Below are positions 17,728 to 25,456 of a DNA stretch of 64,000 nucleotides, piece after piece (within the stretch, counting starts at the first letter, position 1; the number at the start of each line of letters is the position of its first letter). Below the pieces are notes generated by a model. That model was not told where the DNA came from. It searched no databases and saw only the letters and a program-made list of their open reading frames with translations. Source of the DNA: Deltaproteobacteria bacterium (GTDB lineage Bacteria > Myxococcota_A > Polyangia > Polyangiales > Polyangiaceae); contig JACRCQ010000030.1 in NCBI GenBank assembly GCA_016218915.1, positions 124,001-188,000 of the forward strand, read 5' to 3'. A program made the position numbers and the translations under genes.

Positions 17728-19116
17728 CTAGGGTCTTGTGGGGATCGAGGTCGGATTGCTGCCCTTGATCTTGAGGATCGAATCGAACAGCAGCTGCTTG
17801 GTGTACTTGGTGTTGTGCACGCCGAAGTCCTTGCCGCGCGCCACGAGCAGGTAGTTGTAGAGCGCTCCGGCCGTGTCTGCATCGAGCGAAGCTGCCGGCG
17901 TCTTGACCCGCGTCAGATCAAGATGGAACCGGCCGTCCGCAAGCTCGGTCGTGGTCAGTGCCTGGTCGGTCCCGCGCGTCAGGTACCCGGCCGTGTTCAG
18001 CGCTGCCTGCAGCTCGGTCAGCGCAGCCTTCACGATCGTCTGCGCGCTGCCGTGATCAAAGTCGGTCATGCCCGGGTGGCATCCCTGGCACGCGCTGATT
18101 CTCGCCTTGAACGTGTGATCCGGGTAGTTGCTGTTCTGAAGGACCTCAGGCATGTGGCACATCACGCAGCCATCAGGCAGCACCACGTGCGGCGAGCTGG
18201 CATAGGCGGGCGCTGACGCGAACTCGTAGCCGCCCTTGCCCGAGTACACGTCCGCTTGCGGCCCCTCGTGCGGTCCCCAGCGCGTACTGGTCAGCGCGTT
18301 CGCCGCAACGACGTAGTTCTTCACGTCCTTGCGCGACTTGTGGCACCAGATGCAGCTGTTGCCTGCCTGATACTTGATCTGCGTGCCAGACACGGTCCCG
18401 GCTGCCGCGCTCCTCTCGATCGTCGAGAAGGTCCCTGAAGCAACCGGTACCCACATCGGGAAGCCCCCAGCCGTGTAGGTGCCGGTCACGTGCGGATCGT
18501 TGGTTGCGTCGATCTTGTGGCATGTGCTGCAGGAAACCGCGGCCACGGACGCTTCGCCCTGGTAGGTGCCTTCCGCAAGCTTGCTCGTGGTCGTGTTCAG
18601 ATAGTCGATCTGCCCAGTGGCGCCATTGGCAATGGTTCCGCTCGTGGTTCCGATCTTGCCCGACACGCGCATCTCGATGCCGTCGATCGCATGGCAATTG
18701 CCGCACGAAGACGAGGTCGACAGGAACGACTCGGCTTCTTCTCCGCCGAGGTTGGCGACGTATCCCGCGTAGTGGCCGCTCTTCTTCCACTGCTCCACGA
18801 TGCCGTTGAAGCCGTGGCAGGGTGCGAGGCACGCGGTCGACGAGGTCCCGCCTTCGGGCAGGGTGCCAGCTGGGCCCGTTGGGCCCGTGGCGCCAGCTTC
18901 GCCCGCCGGGCCGGTGGGGCCGGTCGGCCCTGTGGTGCCCGGAGGCCCTGCGTCCCCTGAAGGTCCCACGGGCCCCGTCGCGCCCGAGGACCCCGTCGGT
19001 CCTGCGGGTCCGGTCCGCCCCTGCGCCCCATCAGCTCCCCCTGGACCTGCAGGACCCTCGCAACCAGCGACAAGAACCAATCCGGCCAGGGCCAGACACA
19101 GTTCGCGAAGTTTCAT
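17728..19116 (-). CDS. Hexaheme c-type cytochrome lipoprotein with collagen-like region
   Basis: A 462-residue protein from ATG 19116, which follows [25 protein letters not shown] is a signal peptide with lipobox LVAGC. Residues about 20-84 are collagen-like Gly-X-Y triplets ([20 protein letters not shown]). Behind them are one CxxxCH site (C96/C100/H101) and five CxxCH heme sites: C138-C141-H142, C196-C199-H200, C255-C258-H259, C317-C320-H321 and C343-C346-H347. The protein is thus a predicted surface- or periplasm-facing multiheme electron carrier or reductase, held off the membrane by a triplet stalk. No cytochrome maturation or partner quinol oxidase gene is next to it. The electron acceptor is unknown. 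Confidence 0.88.
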   Translation of the reverse strand: MKLRELCLALAGLVLVAGCEGPAGPGGADGAQGRTGPAGPTGSSGATGPVGPSGDAGPPGTTGPTGPTGPAGEAGATGPTGPAGTLPEGGTSSTACLAPCHGFNGIVEQWKKSGHYAGYVANLGGEEAESFLSTSSSCGNCHAIDGIEMRVSGKIGTTSGTIANGATGQIDYLNTTTSKLAEGTYQGEASVAAVSCSTCHKIDATNDPHVTGTYTAGGFPMWVPVASGTFSTIERSAAAGTVSGTQIKYQAGNSCIWCHKSRKDVKNYVVAANALTSTRWGPHEGPQADVYSGKGGYEFASAPAYASSPHVVLPDGCVMCHMPEVLQNSNYPDHTFKARISACQGCHPGMTDFDHGSAQTIVKAALTELQAALNTAGYLTRGTDQALTTTELADGRFHLDLTRVKTPAASLDADTAGALYNYLLVARGKDFGVHNTKYTKQLLFDSILKIKGSNPTSIPTRP

Positions 19117-19230
19117 GATGTATCTCCTTGGGGTCATGGACCTTGGCGACCAAGGTTATCGGCACCGACGAGGATCGACAAGCGCAACACGTCGCGCCGC
19201 AGCAACTGCCTCCGCATCTCGGCAGGCGGG

Positions 19231-20298
19231 GTGGCGGTCGACGAGGATCGCATCTACAACCTTCCCATGTTGATCGGAGCGCATGAGTCGGTCGCGGGGG
19301 GGCTGGAGCGGGCGTTCGGGCTTGCAGCCGAGGACGGATGCGAAGCCATCCAGGTATTCACCAAGAACGCGAACCAGTGGAGGGAGCCTGCGCTGACGAG
19401 CGAGCAGTGCGAAGCCTTTCGCAAGGCGCGCAAGAGCTCTTCGCTCGCCGCTGCGCCCATCCTGTCCCATGACAGCTATCTCATCAATCTGTGCACAGCA
19501 GACCAAGACCTGAAAATCCGTTCGCGCGAATCGCTCCTTGCAGAAGCCCTCCGTTGCGAAGCCCTCGGGATCGAGTACGTCGTGCTGCACCCGGGCGCCC
19601 ACATGGGCGCTGGCGTCGATGCGGGCGTAGAAGCTGCCGCGGAGATCCTCACCTGGGTGCTCGATCAAACCAGGGGCGCGCAGGTCGCGCTGCTCATCGA
19701 GAACACCGCAGGGCAGGGGAGCAGCATCGGCTCGCGCTTCGAAGAGGTCGCTGCCATCGTCGCAGGCGTCGAGAAGGCTGCTGGGAGCGCTGGCAAAGCT
19801 CGCATCGGCGTGTGCCTCGACACGTGCCACGCCTTTGCCGCTGGCTACGACCTGTCCAACGAGCATGGGTTCGACCTTGCGTGGAAGCAGTTCGACGACG
19901 TGATCGGGCTCGAGCGGCTCAAGGCGATGCACCTGAACGACTCCAAGAAAGGCCTGGGATGCAGGGTGGATCGGCATGAGCGCATCGGGCTCGGCGAGCT
20001 CGGAACCTACGCGTTCTGGCGTCTCGTCAACGATCCTGCCCTGGCCCACGTAGTCGGCGTGCTCGAGACTCCTCCCGTCGAAAAGGACCGCGCCTACAAG
20101 CCACAGCTCCTGCAGCTTGCCGGTCTGCGCGGAGCCCCGGCGCCAGCGGTCAGACCCGCGTCGACCGCAGCTCCCACGGCCACGTCCTCTGCCAAACCAG
20201 CCCCCAAGGCAGCAGGCAGATCTTCGGGCAAAGCAGCAGGCAAGTCAGCGCAGAACCTTGTCGCCACATCCAGGCCCAAACCGCGGGCCGGTCGCTGA
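19231..20298 (+). CDS. nfo: Endonuclease IV (AP endonuclease) with extended basic tail
   Basis: A 355-residue protein. The core (about residues 13-295) matches the endonuclease IV TIM barrel: IGAHESVAGGL, IQVFTKNANQW, HDSYLINL, VLHPGAHMG, LLIENTAGQGSSIG, IGVCLDTCHAFAAGYD, HLNDSKKGLGCRVDRHERIGLG and LETPP carry the zinc-binding His, Glu and Asp residues. It cleaves DNA 5' to abasic sites in base excision repair. An Ala/Pro/Lys/Arg-rich tail of about 60 residues, unlike the standard 280-residue enzyme, probably contacts DNA. The start is GTG 19231; ATG 19267 (MLIGAHES) is an alternative. Confidence 0.93.
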   Translation: MAVDEDRIYNLPMLIGAHESVAGGLERAFGLAAEDGCEAIQVFTKNANQWREPALTSEQCEAFRKARKSSSLAAAPILSHDSYLINLCTADQDLKIRSRESLLAEALRCEALGIEYVVLHPGAHMGAGVDAGVEAAAEILTWVLDQTRGAQVALLIENTAGQGSSIGSRFEEVAAIVAGVEKAAGSAGKARIGVCLDTCHAFAAGYDLSNEHGFDLAWKQFDDVIGLERLKAMHLNDSKKGLGCRVDRHERIGLGELGTYAFWRLVNDPALAHVVGVLETPPVEKDRAYKPQLLQLAGLRGAPAPAVRPASTAAPTATSSAKPAPKAAGRSSGKAAGKSAQNLVATSRPKPRAGR

Positions 20299-20314
20299 GC
20301 TCGAAGCGCAGCCC

Positions 20315-21490
20315 CTATCGACTGACGAGCTTGCGGATCTCCCCGCCCTCGAACGAGGTCCAGTAGACCCCGTCCGGTCCGATCGCGATCCCCCACGGCT
20401 GGCTCTGCTGCGAGGCAAGCATGGTTGCCTTGCCGCCGCCACGCGGTGCCTTCATCACCGTTCCATCAGCGAGATTGGTCCAGTACACAGCCGCGCTGTC
20501 CGCTACCACGCTCATCGGCCCGTTGAGCCGCGTTGCCACGTCCACGGTCTGCGCTGAGCTGAGCGTCGCTCCGCGCACGCTCCCATCGCCGACGATCCCG
20601 GTCCGTCCCTGCGCAATCCAGAAGGCCGCTTCTTCCTCTGCGTACACGGCAATGACGTTCGGCTGCTCGGAGGCGAGCAACGTCGGCTCTCCGCCGCTCT
20701 TGGGCAGCTGGTAGACCGCTGTCGACGTTCCGTACAGAATCGAGCTCGTATTGAGCGCAACGCCGAGAACTGCGTCCTGGCTCTTCACCAGCGTGGTCAC
20801 GTCGGTCCCGTCGCGTGCAGACCTCATCAAGACGCGATCGACGCTGCTCGTCCAGTACACGTGGTCCCCATCGGCTGCGATCGCCCGAGGCGCGTGCTGC
20901 CCCGACACGATCGTGTACGGCGTGCCGCCGTCCTTGGGAATGCGTGCAATCGAGCCGGAGCCGGCGTTGGTCCAGTATGCCCAGATGTCGTCCACGGCCA
21001 GCCCGTCCGGAGCCAGCTGATCCGTCGCCAGGGCCCTGGGCTCGGTGCCGTCTGCCGACGCACGCACGATCGCGCCGAACTGCACCTGCGCCACGTCATC
21101 CACACCAGTGGCGCACACCACGAAGAACGTGTCGCCGTCCGCGACCAGGCGCATCGGGCTGAGAAGCCCTGTGACCACCGTTTCTGGCAGGGGCCCGCAT
21201 TGGCTGTCGTTGCAACCCCCGCCCATGCAGGACGTATCGCACGTGCCACAATGCAGAGGATCCGAAGCGAGGTCGACCTCGCAACCGTTCGACGTGAGCT
21301 CGTCGCAGTTGGCCTGGGTGGCTGTGCAGACCGGGGGAGGCGCTGCATCCGGCCCTGCGTCCTCGTCGCTCGTCTCCGGAACCGGGTCCAGCAGCGCGCA
21401 CGCGTGCAGGGAGCCGATCGCAACGGTGCCGAGGACCGCCACCGTGAGGGGGGCCAGGACTCTGGCAAAACCTGGCGCGTGGGGATGCAA
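20315..21490 (-). CDS. Beta-propeller lipoprotein
   Basis: The 391-residue protein starts at a TTG (21490) and has a signal peptide ending in a lipobox (SLHAC). A short Cys-rich module follows (CTATQANCDELTSNGCEVDL, CGTCDTSCMGGGC). Then come about six repeats of a YWTN/VYWTS type, for example DIWAYWTNAGSGSIARIPKDGG, HVYWTSSVDRVLMRSARDG and GVYWTSFEGGEIRKL, typical of YWTD-like or SMP-30-like propellers. It is likely an outer-surface binding protein. It is the last gene of a four-gene minus-strand operon with gaps of 3 to 16 bases. Confidence 0.82.
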   Translation of the reverse strand: MHPHAPGFARVLAPLTVAVLGTVAIGSLHACALLDPVPETSDEDAGPDAAPPPVCTATQANCDELTSNGCEVDLASDPLHCGTCDTSCMGGGCNDSQCGPLPETVVTGLLSPMRLVADGDTFFVVCATGVDDVAQVQFGAIVRASADGTEPRALATDQLAPDGLAVDDIWAYWTNAGSGSIARIPKDGGTPYTIVSGQHAPRAIAADGDHVYWTSSVDRVLMRSARDGTDVTTLVKSQDAVLGVALNTSSILYGTSTAVYQLPKSGGEPTLLASEQPNVIAVYAEEEAAFWIAQGRTGIVGDGSVRGATLSSAQTVDVATRLNGPMSVVADSAAVYWTNLADGTVMKAPRGGGKATMLASQQSQPWGIAIGPDGVYWTSFEGGEIRKLVSR

Positions 21491-21505
21491 AGTGGACCTG
21501 CTGCC

Positions 21506-22777
21506 TCAGGGGTTGAACCAGATCGGCGCCCCGATCAACGTGTCGCCATCCTGCTGCGTGGCCTTGGCAATCACGAACTTCGCTGCAGCCCCGTTGATCG
21601 TGACCTTCCCGCTGCAGGTCGTCTTGGATTGGCAATCCACTGTGCCGAGCAGCTGCTTGCTCGAGCCGAACAGCTCGATCTGGGTGAACCCGTCACCGGT
21701 GTCGGAGTCCGTTGCTTCCAGCGAGATCTCCGCGGAATCGTAGCCAGACAGGATGGAGCCCATCCAGCAATCCTGGTCCGCCATCATGCGGATGGACGCG
21801 TTCTTGTCCCAGGTCGCAAAGGATCGACGGTTCTTCATCGCATCCCAGAGCGAAGGCCGGTCGAGGCTCGCCATGAAGTAGCCGCTGCGGTGGTCGTTCT
21901 TGGTGCCCCAGTCAGCGCTGTGGTTGTCCTGGTTGAGCGCGGGCGACACGTGCCAGCCGTTGTTGAGCGCCTGGAAGAACAGGTCCCACACCGGTCCTCC
22001 GCCGTTGAACTCGAACAGGCGCATCTTGTCTTCGGCTGCAGGCACCAGCGCGAAGTCGTTCCAGGTCATGGTCGCATCGTCGCCCGGGTGGTTGTACTGG
22101 CCGATGCACGTCGAGCAGCCTGCCAGCGAGTCGTAGACGTCCTGGACGTCCCACTTCGACGGATCCATCAGGCTCGAATTGAAGAAGATGTTGTTGTGGC
22201 CGGTGCTGATCGGCGGGGTGGAGAACGTGGCGTACTCGTAGCCGCACGCAGCCAGGAAGGTCCCCGGCGCATTGGCCTGATCCGCCTGGTTCTTGCAGTC
22301 AGACCAACGCGTGGGGATCATCACCTGCTCGAGGTGATCGGTGACCACGAGGATGTCGAGCCCCGCCACGTCGCGCGCCCAGGCAAATGCATCGGACGGC
22401 TTCTTCTCGCCGTCCGAGTAGCTCGTGTGATCGTGCAGGATTCCGAAGTAGGGATTGAACGTGCCCGTGATGCACCCGGCCTTTGGCTTGGCATCCGGTG
22501 CTGCCTCCGGGGGCGCGTCGTAGCCCGCTTCTTCGACGTCAGGCTTTGGACCGGAGTCCGTTCCGCCAGCCCCGCTGGCTCCCTCTGGCAACGCATCCTT
22601 CGAAGCATCCACGCCAGCCTCGTTCGAAGTGCCTGCCGCACCCGCGCTTCCGTCGATGCCGACCTCGCCGGACGCATCCTCCACCGGCGGCATCGGCGTC
22701 TCGCCGTTGTTCGCGTTTCCGCAAGCGCCAACAAGTCCAAGCAACGCAAGCAAGGAGGCGGCCCGCAAGGCTCTCAT
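21506..22777 (-). CDS. CehA/McbA-like PHP-domain lipoprotein
   Basis: A 423-residue lipoprotein (lipobox LVGAC) with an Asp/Ala/Gly-rich linker of about 80 residues. The mature domain shows metal-binding motifs of the PHP-type CehA/McbA metallohydrolases: FGILHDHTSYSDG, ILVVTDHLEQ, IGQYNHPGDD, and HVSPALNQDNHSADWG with NDHRSGYF. Such enzymes hydrolyse phosphoesters or related bonds using two or three divalent metals, here on the outside of the cell. AAAGGA precedes the ATG at 22777. It lies 16 bases after the amidase gene. Substrate unknown. Confidence 0.82.
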   Translation of the reverse strand: MRALRAASLLALLGLVGACGNANNGETPMPPVEDASGEVGIDGSAGAAGTSNEAGVDASKDALPEGASGAGGTDSGPKPDVEEAGYDAPPEAAPDAKPKAGCITGTFNPYFGILHDHTSYSDGEKKPSDAFAWARDVAGLDILVVTDHLEQVMIPTRWSDCKNQADQANAPGTFLAACGYEYATFSTPPISTGHNNIFFNSSLMDPSKWDVQDVYDSLAGCSTCIGQYNHPGDDATMTWNDFALVPAAEDKMRLFEFNGGGPVWDLFFQALNNGWHVSPALNQDNHSADWGTKNDHRSGYFMASLDRPSLWDAMKNRRSFATWDKNASIRMMADQDCWMGSILSGYDSAEISLEATDSDTGDGFTQIELFGSSKQLLGTVDCQSKTTCSGKVTINGAAAKFVIAKATQQDGDTLIGAPIWFNP

Positions 22778-22793
22778 CGGTACATCCTTTCGA

Positions 22794-23912
22794 CTACGAG
22801 CGTCGGCCTCGACGCAGGGCCATCGCGATGCCGGCGAGCAAGATCAGGATCGACATGCCTGGCGGTGTGGCGGAATCCCCTGGCAGCCTGCAGGAGCATC
22901 CGCTGTCATCCGAGCCGGCCCAGTTGACATTGGGAGCGCCGCCGTCCTTGGTCCCGGCATCCTTCGCCACGACCACGTCCTCGCTCGATACGTCCTTCTC
23001 CGTCGCGTCAGGCATCGACGCATCGACCACAGGCTCTGCGGTCTTCAGCCCGATGCTCCCCCAGACGACCTGGCCTGCCACCACGTCGCGAGTCACGGAG
23101 TTGGCAGCATATCCAGCGAGCGTGGCAGTCACCGTGTACGTCCCCGGATCCAGATCGAAGGACCAGGGCGTCGTCCCGTCGTAGGTCGCGCTCGGCCCCC
23201 CCTCGACCGTGACCTTGGCTCCGGCCAGGTGGTTGTTCAGGTCAGGATCCGCGTACACGACGCCCGTGAGCGTTCCCTTTTGCGGAGGGGAAGTCCCGCA
23301 GGACTTTCCGAAGTAGGTGCAAACGCCAGCGGCAATTCCGGCAGCGATTTTGTCTTGCCCCTCGGTGCTCTTGAGGAACGCAGATTCGGAAGGCGGATGC
23401 CCTGCATAGCCGCTTGCCGAAGCACAATCGTGGAAGACCGCCTCCAGCAGGCAAGCGTACATGTTGGTGGCGTTGAGCACATGCAGGTCCGTGCGCAGCT
23501 TGAGCCCCCGGTCCTGGTACGGAAGCTTGGACAGCAGGCCCTTCTGGATGTGGTCCGCGAGGTTCTGGCCGCCCGTGGTCTTGTACAAGGTCTCGGTTCC
23601 GTGCCCTCCACCTGCATTGGTGTGGATGCTCACGAAGATCTCGGCGCCCCACGAGTTGGCGTTCGCTGGAGCGTTGGTGAAGTCCTGATCCACCTTGGCC
23701 GTGAAGCCCGCAGCGTTGAGGATGTCGCGGGCCTTGTTCGCGTCGATCAACGCGTACTGCGATTCGACCCCGCCTCCTGCGACCGCGTTGCTGTCCTGGT
23801 TGCTCGGGTTGAGATACACCTTCTGCGCGGCTGCCTGCCCATTCACCAGCAAGGCCGTGAGCATCAGCAAGAGCGCGAACGCAAGGCGACCGACGTTGCG
23901 TGAGGGTGTCAT
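22794..23912 (-). CDS. N-acetylmuramoyl-L-alanine amidase-like protein with MYXO-CTERM-like tail
   Basis: A 372-residue exported protein (signal peptide ending about residue 29) behind a strong AGGAGG. Residues 31-215 are Amidase_3-like: the ligand Glu50 (GVESQYAL), His97 (FVSIHTNAGGGHGTET) and catalytic-type Glu157 (CLLEAVFHD) are present, but the usual first His is replaced (YLNPSNQDSN). Next is a carboxypeptidase-regulatory-like beta-sandwich (about 218-300; GTLTGVVYADPDLNNHLAGA, FDLDPGTYTVTAT). The C-terminus reads DDSGCSCR, a hydrophobic helix and RRGRRS, a MYXO-CTERM sorting signal. Its role would be peptidoglycan cleavage near the cell surface. Confidence 0.87.
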   Translation of the reverse strand: MTPSRNVGRLAFALLLMLTALLVNGQAAAQKVYLNPSNQDSNAVAGGGVESQYALIDANKARDILNAAGFTAKVDQDFTNAPANANSWGAEIFVSIHTNAGGGHGTETLYKTTGGQNLADHIQKGLLSKLPYQDRGLKLRTDLHVLNATNMYACLLEAVFHDCASASGYAGHPPSESAFLKSTEGQDKIAAGIAAGVCTYFGKSCGTSPPQKGTLTGVVYADPDLNNHLAGAKVTVEGGPSATYDGTTPWSFDLDPGTYTVTATLAGYAANSVTRDVVAGQVVWGSIGLKTAEPVVDASMPDATEKDVSSEDVVVAKDAGTKDGGAPNVNWAGSDDSGCSCRLPGDSATPPGMSILILLAGIAMALRRGRRS

Positions 23913-23915
23913 CGC

Positions 23916-24794
23916 CTACCTCCTGCCCTGCGCGAGGTTCAGCTCGGCCACGTATCCCTGCCCGGTGCGTCCGTCTGCAAACGCTACCCACCTTCCATCC
24001 GGCGATACCGTGGGTTGGACCTCCGCCACGCCGCTCGTGCCGGCAATGAGCCTCTCGACCCGCGTCTGCGTGTCCACGACCCACAGATCTGCAGTGCTCA
24101 CGGTCAGCCCGTCGTGCGTCACACGATCGAACACCACTTGCCTTCCGTCAGGATGCCAGGTCGGGTCGTAGCCCTGACCGAGATCAACCGCTGTGCCGTC
24201 AGGCGACACCATCCACATGTGCCCGCCCCCGGCGCGGCTCTCTTTCACCAGGATCGCGGATCCGTCGGGCGAGAACCTGGGACCAAAGAACCCGCCGCCT
24301 GCCAGCAGGACCTTGCGCGTTGACGGGGAGCTCGACCAATCGTGCAGCACGATCGTGTCATTGGGCTCCCTCGACACGGCGCGCTTGAGCGCTGCGCGCA
24401 CATCGACATCGCCGCCCTGGACGTTGTCGGCAACGACCGTGAGACGCCCATCGCCTTCCACGCGCACCAGGGTGCCCTGCGCTGACGCGTACCACGCACG
24501 GGTCGTGGGGTCCCATGCTGGCGTTCCAGGCTTCTGGATGCGCTCCAGCCCGGCGAGGGTCGACGGGATCGAACGCCACAACCCCTGATCGGTCCACAGA
24601 GGGAACCGCAGGGGTTGCCCGATTCGAAGCGGGGAGGCGAGCGTGGGGGTGGGTCCCGCAGCCAGGCGTGTCTCCAGGCGGATCGGAGCGTTGGGCGATG
24701 CAGGCTGATCAGCCGCAGCGAACCCTGCCGCCAGCACGACTGCGAGGCACGCGGAGCGGGAGAGCAGGCCGTAGGGGATGCGAGGATTGTGCAT
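23916..24794 (-). CDS. Exported PD40/TolB-type beta-propeller protein
   Basis: The 292-residue protein has a signal peptide (SACLAVVLAAGFAAA) and repeated WD40-like PD40 units: GPRFSPDGSAILVKE, MWMVSPDGTAVDLG, DPTWHPDGRQVVFDR and QPTVSPDGRWVAFADG. These resemble the TolB propeller, which binds protein partners in the periplasm. It is the first gene of a four-gene operon, three bases before the amidase. A partner of the amidase is plausible but not shown. Confidence 0.8.
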   Translation of the reverse strand: MHNPRIPYGLLSRSACLAVVLAAGFAAADQPASPNAPIRLETRLAAGPTPTLASPLRIGQPLRFPLWTDQGLWRSIPSTLAGLERIQKPGTPAWDPTTRAWYASAQGTLVRVEGDGRLTVVADNVQGGDVDVRAALKRAVSREPNDTIVLHDWSSSPSTRKVLLAGGGFFGPRFSPDGSAILVKESRAGGGHMWMVSPDGTAVDLGQGYDPTWHPDGRQVVFDRVTHDGLTVSTADLWVVDTQTRVERLIAGTSGVAEVQPTVSPDGRWVAFADGRTGQGYVAELNLAQGRR

Positions 24795-24893
24795 GGTGCT
24801 CGAGATGGATTGTACCCGAAGCAGGGGCCCACGGGTCGACTTCGTGCGGTCCGAGGATCGCCCCTTCGCGCAACACGTTCGCGGTTGCTCTGC

Positions 24894-24922
24894 TTGTGCG
24901 CGGGCCTGCGAGAATCTACAAT
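24894..24922 (+). promoter_or_regulatory. Promoter with leaderless start for the 24929 lipoprotein
   Basis: TTGTGC (24894-24899), a 17-base spacer and TACAAT (24917-24922) precede the ATG at 24929 by six bases, so transcription should start at or next to the start codon. No Shine-Dalgarno sequence is visible. Confidence 0.6.
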
Positions 24923-24928
24923 GAGGCC

Positions 24929-25438
24929 ATGATGAAGGCTTCCTGGTCCCGGATCCTGGCCCCGGGCGTGCTCACGCTTGTTCTTGCAGGGCTGTCCATG
25001 GTCGGTGCGTGCGCGACGGGTGACTCCGGCGGCGAGACCCCGATGCCGGATGCTGCTGCGGGTTCGACGTCGTCGGATGCGAACACCGATGTGAGCGCCG
25101 AGAACGGTGGGGCAGGGGGCGAAGGGGGAAGCGCAGGCAGCACGGGCACCGGAGGCAGCGGCGGCAAGGGTGGAAGCTCAGGCAAGGGCGGCAGCTCGGG
25201 CAAAGGCGGCAGCGGCGTGGGAGGCGATGCGGGCACCGGTGGCGAGATCCCCGATGGCGGCATCGCGTGCGGCGCGAACGTGTGCTTCGAGATGGTCTGC
25301 AACCCGGACGGCGGCTTGCCGAACATCACGATGAAGGGGTGCTGCGCCACGGGCGACATCTGCGGCGCCGAGATCTCGGTGAATTGCGTGACACCCGCAG
25401 AGGCCGCCGGGCTGGGCTTCATCTGCCACCCGAAGTAG
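24929..25438 (+). CDS. Small Gly-rich lipoprotein
   Basis: The 169-residue lipoprotein (MMKASWSRILAPGVLTLVLAG, lipobox VGAC) has an Asp/Ser-rich stretch and then GGSGGKGGSSGKGGSS-type repeats. Its C-terminal domain of about 60 residues has eight Cys (CGANVCFEMVC, GCCATGDICG, VNCVTP, ICHPK) and is probably disulfide-bonded. The function is unknown. It shares the architecture of several other lipoproteins in the window. Convergent with the transglutaminase-like gene 18 bases away. Confidence 0.82.
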   Translation: MMKASWSRILAPGVLTLVLAGLSMVGACATGDSGGETPMPDAAAGSTSSDANTDVSAENGGAGGEGGSAGSTGTGGSGGKGGSSGKGGSSGKGGSGVGGDAGTGGEIPDGGIACGANVCFEMVCNPDGGLPNITMKGCCATGDICGAEISVNCVTPAEAAGLGFICHPK

Positions 25439-25456
25439 GCAGCTCTTCCGCCCGCT

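Noticed and set aside
20861-22927. A 688-codon plus-strand frame opposite the propeller and PHP lipoproteins
   Set aside because: The minus-strand genes have signal peptides, lipoboxes and metal motifs, while the antisense frame has none.
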